NCBI GenBank assembly: GCA_020073565.1
Contig: JAIQEY010000041.1
Coordinates: forward strand, 1-56,887
Reading direction: 5' to 3'
DNA length: 56,887 nt
Origin: Terriglobia bacterium
GTDB lineage: Bacteria; Acidobacteriota; Terriglobia; Terriglobales; Acidobacteriaceae
Shown here: positions 34,096 to 43,646 of the stretch, one piece after another
Layout: each line of letters starts with the position of its first letter
Numbering within the stretch: position 1 is the stretch's first letter
Translations under genes and position numbers: made by a program
The notes under the pieces: generated by a model
The model's input: only the letters and a program-made list of their open reading frames with translations
The model's database searches: none
Told to the model about the DNA's origin: nothing

Positions 34096-35337
34096 TCAGA
34101 GCGCAGCCAGCCGCCGTTGGACCAGCAGGAAGTAAAGAGCCATCAGAATAAGTAGGAATCCGTTCAGGCTGAGCACCACCGGCGCGGTAAACACGGGAAC
34201 CAGCCATCCCGACAGCAGATTCCCCATCGGCATGCCGCCGCGGAACGCGAAGTTGTACACACTCATTACGCGTCCGCGCATTTCGTTGGTGGTGATCAAT
34301 TGCACCAGCGAATTCACCGTGGCAAAAACAGCCATCATGGATGCGCCCACCAACACTAGGAAGACTTCGCTCAACGGGAGCGACTTCGAAAGGGCAAACC
34401 CAGAAATGCCCGCGCCCAAGCAAATAAGCGCACCGAGAGCGACGCGCCCCTTTTTTCTGATATTGCCCGCCCCCGCGATGCTCAGCGAACCGCAAATCGA
34501 ACCCAGTCCCATGAGCGCGAGGAGATTGCCGTAGGTTTCCGGGCCGCGATGAAAGATGTCCTTCACGAATACCGGAAGGTAGGTGCGCATGGGCATGCTC
34601 AGACCGGTCATGCAGAAAGCCAGCACAATCAGCGCTTCCATCGAATTCTGTTTGCGAGCGAACTGAATTCCCTGCTTCAGGCTGACGAACATCGACTCCG
34701 CGGTCTTCAGCGGCTGGAAGCGGGCGTGGATGATCGACAGCGATACGATCGGCGCCAAGAAGGATAGCGCGTTCAGCCCGAAGCACCACTTCTCTCCCAG
34801 CCTCGCCAAGGCCTGCCCGGCCAATGCCGGCCCTACCATGACCGCCACGTTGAACTGGATCGAATTCAGGGCGATGGCGTTCGGCATGTCTTCCCTATCT
34901 ACCAACGTGGGAATCAGCGCCTGGTAAGCCGGACCGCCGAACGCCTGCGCGAAACCGGAAATGAACGACAGGCAAAGGATATGCCAGACGTGGACCAAAC
35001 CCGTCGCCACCAGAACGGTGAGCAACCCGGCCGAAGCCATCTGCACATACTGCGAGCCGAGCAGAATTTTTCGGCGCTCCACGCGATCGGCCACTACGCC
35101 GCCGATCAGCGAAAACAGAAAGATCGGAAGGCCGCCGAGAAATTGATCCAGCGCCAGCAAAAACGCGGAGTGGCTAAGCCGGTAGATCAGCCAGCCTTGC
35201 GCCACGATTTGCATCCAGGTGCCGATGCTGGAGGTGCAGGCGCCAAACCACATCAGGCGGAAGTCGCGATATTTAAATGCCTTAAAAACCCTGCCGATCA
35301 ACTTAGCGTCCCCGTAGTCTCCGCAGAAGCCTAACAT
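34096..35337 (-). CDS. MFS transporter (EntS/MFS_3 type)
   Basis: About 413 residues with 12 predicted membrane segments. It has the family marks RDFRLMWFGACTSSIGTWMQ, the loop 2-3 motif GGVVADRVERRKILL and GLNALSFLAPIVSLS, as in the EntS-like MFS_3 group, whose members export siderophores or drugs. The substrate is unknown. ATG 35337 is used; a TTG at the LIGRVFKAFKYRDF position would give a more usual N-terminus. It is convergent with epsI and unrelated to it by sequence. Confidence 0.85.
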   Translation of the reverse strand: MLGFCGDYGDAKLIGRVFKAFKYRDFRLMWFGACTSSIGTWMQIVAQGWLIYRLSHSAFLLALDQFLGGLPIFLFSLIGGVVADRVERRKILLGSQYVQMASAGLLTVLVATGLVHVWHILCLSFISGFAQAFGGPAYQALIPTLVDREDMPNAIALNSIQFNVAVMVGPALAGQALARLGEKWCFGLNALSFLAPIVSLSIIHARFQPLKTAESMFVSLKQGIQFARKQNSMEALIVLAFCMTGLSMPMRTYLPVFVKDIFHRGPETYGNLLALMGLGSICGSLSIAGAGNIRKKGRVALGALICLGAGISGFALSKSLPLSEVFLVLVGASMMAVFATVNSLVQLITTNEMRGRVMSVYNFAFRGGMPMGNLLSGWLVPVFTAPVVLSLNGFLLILMALYFLLVQRRLAAL

Positions 35338-35426
35338 GCGAACCCCAGAACAGGCGTCTTTCGCTGGAGTGGCGTGCATGTGAGCACAGCTCGCGGGTTG
35401 TTGTCGGAAACTCCGGAAACTCCGGC

Positions 35427-37010
35427 TCAGGCGTGGACGCGAAGGTCAGGCGATTTCTGAGCGCGCATCTCCGAAAACGCTTGCGGCAGAAAGCGCACAA
35501 TGTCGGTCGCGACCAAAGAGCTCTCACCGATCGCACCGGCCGCCAGATCCCCGGACAATCCGTGAAGGTAGACGCCGAGCGCGGTCGCCGCGAGCGCGTG
35601 CTGTGGATGTTGCGCGATCAGGCCAGCCACCATTCCGGTGAGCACGTCGCCCGTGCCGCCGGTGGCCATGCCGGGGTTGCCCGTAGGATTCACCCAGACC
35701 GTGCCATCAGGCGACGCAGTCAACGTGCGTTGGCCCTTCAACACGACGATCAACTCTTCCTTGCGGGCGACGGTGCGGGCAATCGCCAGTCGGTCGGCTT
35801 GAATTTCTGCAATGCTCAAACCAGTGAGGCGCGCCATCTCTCCGGGATGCGGCGTGATGACCAGCGTTCGTCCGTGGCCATTCAAAAAGCGGCTGGCAGT
35901 TCCTTCGAAAGCATTCAGTCCATCGGCATCGAGCACAAAGGGGACAGCCGAATCAACAATTCCGGGCTTCAGCATGGCGCGCACAAACTCTGCCGTCTCG
36001 GGATTGCGAGAAATTCCTGGGCCAATTGCGATCACAGTCTTTCGTTCGCGGAATACATCCAGACTCGTCTCAAACGCGCGCAGGCTGATCGTTCCCTGCT
36101 CGGTCTCGGGTAAAGGCTCGGTCATCACTTCAGGATGAAAACCAGCAACTGTGGGCAAAGCGGAGCGCGGGGCTGCGACGGTCGAAAGGCCGGCCCCTGT
36201 TCGCAACGCGGAGAACCCAGCCATCGCCGCCGCGCCCGCTTTCCCGAGTGAACCGCCGATCACCAAAACATGGCCGTAGCTGCCTTTGTTGGCATCCCGC
36301 GCGCGAGGCGCCAGCAGAGGAGCAAAGTCCACTGGGGCGCTCAGATGAAGTCCGAGACTCGAAACGATTGCCTCAGGAGGAGAACCGATGGGCGCGATCA
36401 CCGTGGCCCCACTGGTTAGTCCCGAGAAAACATGCGCCGGACGCGGCGCGGTAAACGTGATCACAGCATCGGCGCGCGCGACGGTTCCTGTTTGCGGCTG
36501 CAGCGCATCCGCATCGGCTCCGGAGGGAATATCGACCGCAACCATGGGCGCGGCACTTGCGTTCATCTTGCGGATCACAGCCGCATAAAGCGGGCTCACC
36601 GGCGGACGAAAACCCGTGCCCAGAACGGCGTCGACGAGGAGATCGGCAGCGAACATCTCGCTTGCATCAGCCGAGTCCAGGCGGGCAGGCTCGGAAACCA
36701 CCAGCGGACGGACCGCCAGTTGCTGGAACATGGCCGCGGCGTCTCCGCGAAGTTCCTCCGGAGCACACAGGAGCAAGACACGCACGGCACGGCCACTTTC
36801 GGCCAATTTGCGCGCGACCACGAAGCCGTCGCCGCCGTTGTTGCCCTTGCCACAAATGATGGCAATGCGCTGGGCATGAGAGTAGTCGGTGAGAATGAAC
36901 CGGGCGACTGCCGACCCCGCATTCTCCATTAATGTCAGAGACGGCACGCCGAAGCGTTCCGAGGTGGCACGATCGATGTCGCGCATCTCCGCTGCGCTGA
37001 CGATCTTCAT
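35427..37010 (-). CDS. nnr: Bifunctional NAD(P)H-hydrate epimerase/dehydratase
   Basis: A 527-residue metabolite-repair enzyme. The N-terminal YjeF epimerase domain (about 1-215) has AAEMRDID, MENAGSAVARF and ICGKGNNGGDGFVVAR. The C-terminal dehydratase of the ribokinase-like fold (about 230-500) has GSYGHVLVIGGSLGKAGAA, VLDADGLNAF, ITPHPGEMARL and NPTGNPGMATGGTGDVLTG, with the catalytic Asp in GTGD. It restores hydrated NAD(P)H. It overlaps the upstream channel gene by four bases. Confidence 0.93.
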   Translation of the reverse strand: MKIVSAAEMRDIDRATSERFGVPSLTLMENAGSAVARFILTDYSHAQRIAIICGKGNNGGDGFVVARKLAESGRAVRVLLLCAPEELRGDAAAMFQQLAVRPLVVSEPARLDSADASEMFAADLLVDAVLGTGFRPPVSPLYAAVIRKMNASAAPMVAVDIPSGADADALQPQTGTVARADAVITFTAPRPAHVFSGLTSGATVIAPIGSPPEAIVSSLGLHLSAPVDFAPLLAPRARDANKGSYGHVLVIGGSLGKAGAAAMAGFSALRTGAGLSTVAAPRSALPTVAGFHPEVMTEPLPETEQGTISLRAFETSLDVFRERKTVIAIGPGISRNPETAEFVRAMLKPGIVDSAVPFVLDADGLNAFEGTASRFLNGHGRTLVITPHPGEMARLTGLSIAEIQADRLAIARTVARKEELIVVLKGQRTLTASPDGTVWVNPTGNPGMATGGTGDVLTGMVAGLIAQHPQHALAATALGVYLHGLSGDLAAGAIGESSLVATDIVRFLPQAFSEMRAQKSPDLRVHA

Positions 37011-38008
37011 GGTAGCGGCCCGGCCGTCAGTTCGAGTTCGCGCAGTTGCAGCGGTTCGCCCATGGCGATCAGGAAATCGCCGGCTTCGATGCGATCATCC
37101 GGTGCCGGGTTGAAGCGCATGCCCGTCTCACGCTTGATCGCGAGGATGACGACGCCCAGCGCCTGGCGGATGCGCGAATTCTCAATGGTTTTGCCGGCAA
37201 ATGGGCTGTTCGGGGTAATCGGGACTTCGCCAATCTCGAGGTCCATGCCCAGATGCGTAGTGGCAGCGTCGAGGAAGCTGACCACGTGCGGGCGCAGGAA
37301 CGAATGGGCGATGCGCTGTCCGGCAAAAACATAGGGAGAAACAACTGAGTCGGCGCCGGCGCTGCGCAGGTGCTTCTCGGCCATCTCTTCGCTGGCACGG
37401 GCGATGATGCGCAGACGCGGGTTCAAGCTGCGAGCAGTCAGCACGATGTAGAGATTCGTAGCGTCGGTGGTGGTGGCGGCAACCAGGCCGCGCGCGCGCT
37501 CGATCTGGGCGTCGCGCAGAGTCTGTTCCTGGGTGGCGTCGCCGATGAGCATCAGCCACTTCTCACTGGCAAATTTCTCGGCCTTGGCTTCGTTCGCCTC
37601 GATGATCACGAACTGAGCTGGGTCGCGCGCCAACTCCCGGGCGGCACTGCGCCCAACGCGTCCGGCGCCGCAGATAATGTAGTGACCGTTGAGACGGCCG
37701 ATATCGCGCTCCATGCGGCGCCTTCCAAAGAGGTTCTGCAGCTCGAATTCTAACAAAGCCTGCGTAAGAGATCCGATGGCCAGAAATACCAGCGACACTC
37801 CGCCCAGGATGATGAAAACGTTAAACACGCGCCCGCCATGCGACAAAGGATGTGTTTCCTGATATCCAATGGTGGTCAGCGTCGTGATGACCATGTAGAA
37901 ACCATCGAACCAGGACCAACCCTCGATATAGTGAAAACCCACTGTCCCCACGCCAACCACGAAGGCGAGCGCAGCAACCAGGGACTTGAGATGGCGGAAG
38001 GTCCTCAT
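37007..38008 (-). CDS. Two-helix potassium channel with RCK (TrkA-N, TrkA-C) domains
   Basis: A 333-residue protein: helix 1 (9-25), a pore loop and helix 2 (about 62-85), then TrkA-N (YIICGAGRVGRSAA, dinucleotide-binding) and TrkA-C near 250-325. The selectivity filter reads TTIGYQE (45-51), with Gln where the second Gly of GYG normally stands. Bacterial channels of this class assemble as tetramers with a cytosolic gating ring. Co-translation with nnr may link NAD(H) binding and repair, but that is speculative. Confidence 0.85.
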   Translation of the reverse strand: MRTFRHLKSLVAALAFVVGVGTVGFHYIEGWSWFDGFYMVITTLTTIGYQETHPLSHGGRVFNVFIILGGVSLVFLAIGSLTQALLEFELQNLFGRRRMERDIGRLNGHYIICGAGRVGRSAARELARDPAQFVIIEANEAKAEKFASEKWLMLIGDATQEQTLRDAQIERARGLVAATTTDATNLYIVLTARSLNPRLRIIARASEEMAEKHLRSAGADSVVSPYVFAGQRIAHSFLRPHVVSFLDAATTHLGMDLEIGEVPITPNSPFAGKTIENSRIRQALGVVILAIKRETGMRFNPAPDDRIEAGDFLIAMGEPLQLRELELTAGPLP

Positions 38009-38096
38009 CGTTCCGTGCCGCGCGAGACGAGTGATTCACGCTCACGCGCGACAAGCGAGTATAGCGCCGGCCGTCGTTGGGTGCAGTGACGATCAG

Positions 38097-38125
38097 TTGT
38101 GCTTGGAGAGTGGCGTTGTTACGAT
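38097..38125 (+). promoter_or_regulatory. Sigma-70-type promoter of the GT2 gene (near-leaderless)
   Basis: TTGTGC at 38097-38102, a 17-bp spacer and TACGAT at 38120-38125. The predicted start point near 38132 lies two bases before the ATG. Confidence 0.5.
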
Positions 38126-38133
38126 CTCGTGGT

Positions 38134-38901
38134 ATGAAGCTCTCAGTGGTGATGCCCGTGTACAACGAGCGGGCAACCCTGCGCCCAGTGATCGAGAAAG
38201 TTCTCGCCGTGCCGATGGAAATCGAACTCCTCTGCGTGGATGACGGATCGAGCGATGGCTCGCGTGAAATCCTGGCGGAGTTGGAGAAACAGCACCAGCA
38301 GATCCGCGTCTTTCTCCAGCCGCACAACATTGGCAAAGGTGCGGCACTGCGGCGTGGCATTCAGGAAGCGACGGGCGACTTTGTCATCATTCAGGATGCC
38401 GATCTAGAGTATGATCCGGCAGAATACTCGCACCTGCTCAGGCCGCTTCTCGAAGACAAGGCCGACGTGGTGTTCGGCTCCCGCTTCATGGGAGGCGGGC
38501 CACACCGCGTGTTGTACTTCTGGCATTCGGTGGGCAACTGGTTGCTGACGCTGCTTTCCAATTGCTTAACCAATATCAATCTTTCGGATATGGAAACTTG
38601 CTACAAGGTGTTCCGCCGTGAGGTGATCCAGTCGATCCCGATCGAAGAGAACCGGTTTGGCTTCGAACCGGAGATCACTGTAAAAGTCGCCCGGCGCAGG
38701 CTGCGGATTTATGAAGTGGGGATCAGCTACTCTGGGCGCACCTACGAAGAAGGCAAGAAGATCGGCTGGAAAGATGGCGTGCGAGCGTTCTATTGCCTGG
38801 TCAAATATTCGCTGAAAGAGTCGAAGGTGCGAGCTGACCCCGCCAAGTCGACCGCGGCCAAGGATTCTAAACCGGTGTCGCCGTCTTCCGCTTCGGATTG
38901 A
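38134..38901 (+). CDS. Glycosyltransferase GT2, polyprenyl-phosphate sugar synthase-like
   Basis: A 255-residue GT-A enzyme without membrane helices. [23 protein letters not shown], the DAD metal motif in [20 protein letters not shown], and [10 protein letters not shown] with [12 protein letters not shown] form the dolichyl-phosphate mannose synthase-like pattern. It probably makes polyprenyl-phosphate-linked mannose or glucose. The 3' end overlaps the convergent GcvT-like gene by 35 bp (38867-38901), so no terminator fits between them. Confidence 0.85.
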   Translation: MKLSVVMPVYNERATLRPVIEKVLAVPMEIELLCVDDGSSDGSREILAELEKQHQQIRVFLQPHNIGKGAALRRGIQEATGDFVIIQDADLEYDPAEYSHLLRPLLEDKADVVFGSRFMGGGPHRVLYFWHSVGNWLLTLLSNCLTNINLSDMETCYKVFRREVIQSIPIEENRFGFEPEITVKVARRRLRIYEVGISYSGRTYEEGKKIGWKDGVRAFYCLVKYSLKESKVRADPAKSTAAKDSKPVSPSSASD

Positions 38902-40063
38902 AAAACGGCAGCGGCACGACCGTCGCGGTGGTCTTCTTGCGCTGGGCTTCGATCGTCAACTCCATCTGGAGTTTGGTGCCGGGCTTGGAGAACTCGCTGC
39001 TCACGCTGCCCAAAGCGATCAGCTTCTTCAAGAGCGGTGAGAACGCGGTCGTGGTGGCTTTGCCTACCTGACGCTCGCCCGAATAAACGGGTACCGCCAC
39101 ACGTGACGCCTGACTCGGGGCCGCTGGCGATAGTCCAAACTTGTCGAACTGTTCCTCCACTTCCACCCAATCCACTTCCAGTCCGACCAACTGGCGCGCG
39201 ACGCCTTGCTTGTGATCTCGCGCCAGCGCCCGCTTGCCTATGAAATTCTCTTTGTCGAGATGCACCATCTTCCCGAAGCCTAGCTCGTACGGCGAATACT
39301 TCTGCGACGGAATCAGCGCCTTCTTTGAGCTGATGTAATCCACTTCGATCAACAGTAGCCCCGCTTCCACGCGCGCTACGTCGAGCGCGAGCATTCCGGC
39401 AGGATGGATGTCGAACTGCTTGCCCTTGGCCATCAGTTCGTCCCAAACCTTGACCGCATCCTTCCACGGAATCCAGATTTCGTAGCCGAGGTCCCCGGTG
39501 TATCCCGTGCGCGAGATGTCCACCGGGACGCCCGCAATCCTGCCGCTGGTCTTGCGGAAGTATTTCAGGTTCGTGATGTCGGCATCGGCAACGGTCTTGA
39601 GCAGTTTCGCCGAAGTCGGTCCCTGCAGGGCCAGCGCGGCCGTCTGCTCGGAGATGTCCTCGACCTGCACATCCATGTTCACGCCGCTCTGCCGAAACCA
39701 GCGCAGGCTGGGATCGGCCGCCGTCCAGCGATACTTGTTTTCTTCGAGGCGCGTGATGGTGCCGTCGTCGATGACCATGCCGTGCTCGTCGCACCAGTTA
39801 GCGTAAATCACCTGCCCCACGGCAACTTTGTTCACGTCGCGCGTGATGACGTGGTTCACGAGCCTGGTCGCGTCTTTGCCGGTAACCAGATATTTGTAGA
39901 GCGGCGAGATGTCGATCAGCCCGCACGCATTGCGGATCGCGTTGTATTCATGCTCGTGGTGCACTTCGTACACGCTGACCGTGTAATATCCCGACCACTC
40001 GCGGTAGTTCAGGCTGTGGCACAAGGCCAAGGTTCTCTCGTGAAACGCGGTTCCGATAGGCAA
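38867..40063 (-). CDS. GcvT-like aminomethyltransferase family protein
   Basis: A 398-residue folate-binding protein of the GcvT fold. It has [61 protein letters not shown] and [16 protein letters not shown], the conserved acidic and THF-binding parts. No gcvH or gcvP lies nearby. Neighbouring FAD oxidoreductases and purU suggest THF-dependent removal of a one-carbon unit from an unknown methylated substrate rather than glycine cleavage. Divergent from 40323 across a palindromic repeat. Confidence 0.82.
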   Translation of the reverse strand: MPIGTAFHERTLALCHSLNYREWSGYYTVSVYEVHHEHEYNAIRNACGLIDISPLYKYLVTGKDATRLVNHVITRDVNKVAVGQVIYANWCDEHGMVIDDGTITRLEENKYRWTAADPSLRWFRQSGVNMDVQVEDISEQTAALALQGPTSAKLLKTVADADITNLKYFRKTSGRIAGVPVDISRTGYTGDLGYEIWIPWKDAVKVWDELMAKGKQFDIHPAGMLALDVARVEAGLLLIEVDYISSKKALIPSQKYSPYELGFGKMVHLDKENFIGKRALARDHKQGVARQLVGLEVDWVEVEEQFDKFGLSPAAPSQASRVAVPVYSGERQVGKATTTAFSPLLKKLIALGSVSSEFSKPGTKLQMELTIEAQRKKTTATVVPLPFFNPKRKTATPV

Positions 40064-40080
40064 GACAAACCTCGTGTAGC

Positions 40081-40157
40081 TTCCTCTGTGTCCCTCTGTG
40101 TCCTATGTGGTAAAGGACTTTCTTAACCACAGAGGACACAGAGGGTCACAGAGTAAT
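40081..40157. repeat. Long palindromic repeat (CTCTGTGTCC type), copy 1
   Basis: TTCCTCTGTGTCCCTCTGTG on the left pairs with CACAGAGGACACAGAGGGTC on the right across a short loop, giving a stem of about 30 bp with few mismatches. A second copy is at 43549-43624. I recall similar elements being scattered through acidobacterial genomes; the copy number here cannot be known. The rest of the 40064-40322 spacer holds only a weak TAGAAT -10 candidate at 40272. Confidence 0.8.
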
Positions 40158-40322
40158 TCTGAAACCCGAACGCGGATTATATGCAGTCTTGCTCCTTGCA
40201 GCAAGCAGCAATCTGCATTGACCTTCGGTCAGAGATGGCATGTAAGTAGAGACAAAGCGATAGTTTCTCGGTAGAATGGCGAGTCATTTTTCCTAAATGT
40301 TGCGCTCGAACGGAATCAATTT

Positions 40323-41927
40323 ATGCCTTCTGTTGCGAACGGCAAAAAGTACGACGTGATCGTGATCGGCGGAGGCCACAACGGCCTGACCAATGCCGCC
40401 TATCTTGCAAAAGCGGGAAAGAAAGTTCTGGTGCTCGAACGCCGCCACGTACTCGGGGGCGCGGCCTGCACGGAAGAGATCTTTCCCGGATTCAAGATCT
40501 CTATCTGCTCATACGTTGTCTCCCTGTTGCGGCCGGAGATCATCCGTGACCTCGAGCTGCCACGCCACGGTCTTGAAATCCTGCCGCTGGACGGCACGTT
40601 CACACCGATGCCGAATGGAGACTATCTCTGGCGTGTCAATGACCACGGCCGAACGCATCGCGAGATCGCACGCCACTCGCGAGTTGACGCCGAGGCGTAC
40701 GACGAATTCGGCAAAGCGATGCAGGCGATGTGCCGCTTCGTGAAGCCAATCCTAAGCATGATCCCGCCCGACCCGGCGACGCTCAATCCCAGGGAACTGA
40801 TGAAGTTGCTCTTCATCGGACGCCGTTTCCAGGGCATGTCGGGCGAAGACAAGTACAACCAGGTCCAGCTCATGACCATGAGCGCGGTCGACTTCCTCGA
40901 CCAGTGGTTCGAGACCGATGTGCTCAAGGCAACCATGTCGGCCTCCGGCATCATTGGAACTTTTCTCGGCGTGCGCTCGCCGGGAACGGCGTACGTTCTG
41001 CTCCACCACTATATGGGCGAAATCGATGGCGCGTTCCGTGCCTGGGGATTCGCGCGCGGCGGCACCGGCGCCATCTCGAACGCCATTGCCGGCGCTGCTC
41101 TTGAGGCAGGAGTGGAAATCCGTACCGAGGCCCCGATCGCGCAGATTCTAGTCAAGAACGGGCGCGCGACCGGCGTCGCTCTGGCCAACGGCGACGAAAT
41201 CCATGCCGACGTGGTTTCTTCCAGCGTCGATCCTCGCCTGACCTTCGCGAAGATGATTGAGCCGGGTCATCTCCCCGACGAATTCATGGAAGGTGTGAAG
41301 CGTTATAAATTCCGCGGCTCTTCCGGCAAAGTGAACATGGCGCTCGACGGTCTGCCGAACTTCAAGAGCATGCCGGGAATCGGCGCACATCTGCGCGGCG
41401 CCATGTCGATCTCACCCAGCGTCGAATATATGGAGAAGGCCTACGACGAGGCCAAGTATGGGCACTGGTCCACGCGCCCCTACATCGACATGGTGATCCC
41501 CACGCTCACCGATCCTTCGGTGGCGCCGCCGGGGAAACACATCCTGTCGTGCTTTGTACAGTACGCGCCTTACAAATTGGCGCCCGGGCTCGATTGGGAC
41601 ACGGAGAAAGAAAAATTCGGCGATACGGTAGTCAACACCATCGCGGAATACGCGCCCAACATCAAAGACATCATCTTGCATCGCCAGGTGGTCACGCCGC
41701 TCGATCTCGAACGCGAATGGGGACTGAGCGAGGGCAACATTTTCCAGGGTGAACTCTCGCTCGAACAGCTCTTCTTCCTGCGTCCGGTGGCGGGTTGGGC
41801 GCAGTTCCGCTCGCCTATCAAGAACCTCTACATGTGCGGATCGGCCACCCATCCCGGCGGCGGAATCATGGGAGCACCAGGCCGTCTGGCCGCACTCGAG
41901 ATTCTGAAAGACGGGAAGGTGGTCTGA
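40323..41927 (+). CDS. FAD/NAD(P)-dependent oxidoreductase (phytoene-dehydrogenase-like), copy 1
   Basis: A 534-residue amine-oxidase/phytoene-desaturase-fold flavoprotein. The FAD-binding VIVIGGGHNGLTNAAYLAKAG is at 11-31, followed by VLERRHVLGGAACTEEIFPG, and the C-terminal NLYMCGSATHPGGGIMGAPG completes the FAD site. It resembles PYROXD2-type proteins of unknown substrate. Its stop overlaps the next start by one base (TGATG). It is paired with a paralogue of similar length and the folate enzymes on both sides. Confidence 0.85.
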   Translation: MPSVANGKKYDVIVIGGGHNGLTNAAYLAKAGKKVLVLERRHVLGGAACTEEIFPGFKISICSYVVSLLRPEIIRDLELPRHGLEILPLDGTFTPMPNGDYLWRVNDHGRTHREIARHSRVDAEAYDEFGKAMQAMCRFVKPILSMIPPDPATLNPRELMKLLFIGRRFQGMSGEDKYNQVQLMTMSAVDFLDQWFETDVLKATMSASGIIGTFLGVRSPGTAYVLLHHYMGEIDGAFRAWGFARGGTGAISNAIAGAALEAGVEIRTEAPIAQILVKNGRATGVALANGDEIHADVVSSSVDPRLTFAKMIEPGHLPDEFMEGVKRYKFRGSSGKVNMALDGLPNFKSMPGIGAHLRGAMSISPSVEYMEKAYDEAKYGHWSTRPYIDMVIPTLTDPSVAPPGKHILSCFVQYAPYKLAPGLDWDTEKEKFGDTVVNTIAEYAPNIKDIILHRQVVTPLDLEREWGLSEGNIFQGELSLEQLFFLRPVAGWAQFRSPIKNLYMCGSATHPGGGIMGAPGRLAALEILKDGKVV

Positions 41928-43528
41928 TGTCCGCAGAGAAGCCCGAAACGCGCGATGTCGTCATCGTCGGTGGCGGACATAACGGTCTGGTCACCGCTTT
42001 CTACCTGGCCAGAGCCGGATTCAAACCCCTGGTGCTCGAAAGCCGCGCGCAGGTAGGCGGCGCGGCTATCACCGAGGAATTTTATCCCGGCTTCCGCTGC
42101 TCGACCCTCTCCCATAACACTGGCCCGCTGCGCGCCGACGTCGTGCGCGACATGCACCTGGAACGCCACGGGCTCAAGCTGACTAAACCGGATATAAGCA
42201 CCGTATCTCTGTTGCCCGATGGCCGCGCGCTAGTTCTCTACTCCGACCTCAAGAGGTCTGCGCAGGAGATCGCACAGTGGTCTGACAAAGACGCCACCGC
42301 GTATGCAGAATTTAGCGCAGCGATGGGAAAGATCGGCGCCGTCATCGGCGAAGCACTGACCCTCACGCCGCCAAACATTGACAGCCCGAGCAGCGGCGAT
42401 CTCTGGGGCATGTTGAAGACCGGGCGTGCCATCCGCAATCTCGGCAAGAAGGATATGTACCGGGTACTGCGATGGGGACCGATGGCCGTGGCGGACTTGG
42501 TCGCCGAATTCTTCGACACCGAACCTCTGCGCGCCACCATCGCCGCACGCGGCATTTTCGGAACTTTCCTGGGGCCGTGGTCGGCGGGCAGCGCGCTGGT
42601 GCTGTTGCTTCGCGCCGCGGCCGATCCGACTCCCGCAGGCAGCGTTCAGTTCCCTGCCGGCGGCGCAGGCGCGATCACGCAAGCCATGGCGGCCGCTGCG
42701 ACTCAGGCGGGCGCGGAAATTCGCACCAGTGCGGCCATTTCAGAAATTCGTGTGAAAGATGGCGTCGCCACCGGAGTCGTGGTCACTTCCGGCGAAGAGA
42801 TTTCCGCCAGGGCCGTCGTTTCCAATGCCGACCCGAAGCGGACACTCATGCAACTGGTCGACCCCACGCACTTGCCGCCGGACTTCGCGCAGAAAATCAA
42901 GAACTATCGTTCCGTGGGCACCGTAGCCAAGATCAACCTGGCGCTATCGGCGCTACCCGAGTTCCCTGCTCTGAAGGCAAAAGACAATGGCCACCTGCTG
43001 GAGAGCCGCATCCAGATCAGTCCCGAAATTGACTATCTTGAGCGCGCTTTCGATGAATGCAAGTACGGGAACTTCTCACGCGCACCCTACCTCGAGATCA
43101 CCATCCCGTCACTTTCCGACCCGTCGCTGGCGCCCGCAGGTAAGCACGTGATGTCAATCTACATGCAGTACGCACCCTATAAGCTGAAGAACAGCGATTG
43201 GGAGAGCCAGCGCATCGCGCTCGGTGAAGCCGTGGTGAAGACGATCGCACAATACGCGCCCAGTCTGCCGCAGACGATTCTCAGCCACCAGATCATCACG
43301 CCCAAGGATCTGGAAGAGACATACGGCCTGACCGGAGGCCAGATCTTCCACGGTGAACTTGCGCTCGACCAGTTCTTCACGATGCGACCCCTCCTCGACT
43401 GGGCGCGTTACCAGACGCCGATCGAGCGCCTGTATTTGTGCGGCAATGGCACGCACCCGGGCACGGGACTGACCGGCGGATCCGGCGCCAACGCGGCACG
43501 CGAGATTGTGAAAGCGTTGAAGAAATAG
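41927..43528 (+). CDS. FAD/NAD(P)-dependent oxidoreductase (phytoene-dehydrogenase-like), copy 2
   Basis: A 533-residue paralogue of the preceding gene: VVIVGGGHNGLVTAFYLARAG at the N-terminus, GGAAITEEFYPGFRC, and LYLCGNGTHPGTGLTGGSG at the C-terminus. The tandem copies have diverged in the substrate-binding middle region, which suggests a heteromeric or sequential pair of oxidases. ATG 41927 is set by the TGATG overlap. The longer frame from 41795 is a shadow of copy 1. Confidence 0.85.
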   Translation: MSAEKPETRDVVIVGGGHNGLVTAFYLARAGFKPLVLESRAQVGGAAITEEFYPGFRCSTLSHNTGPLRADVVRDMHLERHGLKLTKPDISTVSLLPDGRALVLYSDLKRSAQEIAQWSDKDATAYAEFSAAMGKIGAVIGEALTLTPPNIDSPSSGDLWGMLKTGRAIRNLGKKDMYRVLRWGPMAVADLVAEFFDTEPLRATIAARGIFGTFLGPWSAGSALVLLLRAAADPTPAGSVQFPAGGAGAITQAMAAAATQAGAEIRTSAAISEIRVKDGVATGVVVTSGEEISARAVVSNADPKRTLMQLVDPTHLPPDFAQKIKNYRSVGTVAKINLALSALPEFPALKAKDNGHLLESRIQISPEIDYLERAFDECKYGNFSRAPYLEITIPSLSDPSLAPAGKHVMSIYMQYAPYKLKNSDWESQRIALGEAVVKTIAQYAPSLPQTILSHQIITPKDLEETYGLTGGQIFHGELALDQFFTMRPLLDWARYQTPIERLYLCGNGTHPGTGLTGGSGANAAREIVKALKK

Positions 43529-43548
43529 TTGCCAGCGGCTCTGCGATT

Positions 43549-43624
43549 TTCTTCTGTGTCCCTCTGTGTCCTCTGTGGTGAGGAACTTCTTGAACCACGG
43601 AGGACACAGAGGGGCACGGAGGAA
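43549..43624. repeat. Long palindromic repeat (CTCTGTGTCC type), copy 2
   Basis: Arms TTCTGTGTCCCTCTGTGTCC and GGAGGACACAGAGGGGCACG pair over about 30 bp with a 14-nt loop. Together with copy 1 it brackets the two oxidoreductase genes. It could also terminate their transcript before purU. Confidence 0.8.
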
Positions 43625-43646
43625 CCAGCTGAACTAGAAGTCATCT

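Noticed and set aside
40081..40157. CRISPR-like repeat
   Set aside because: Only two copies 3.4 kb apart, each palindromic; no spacer array.
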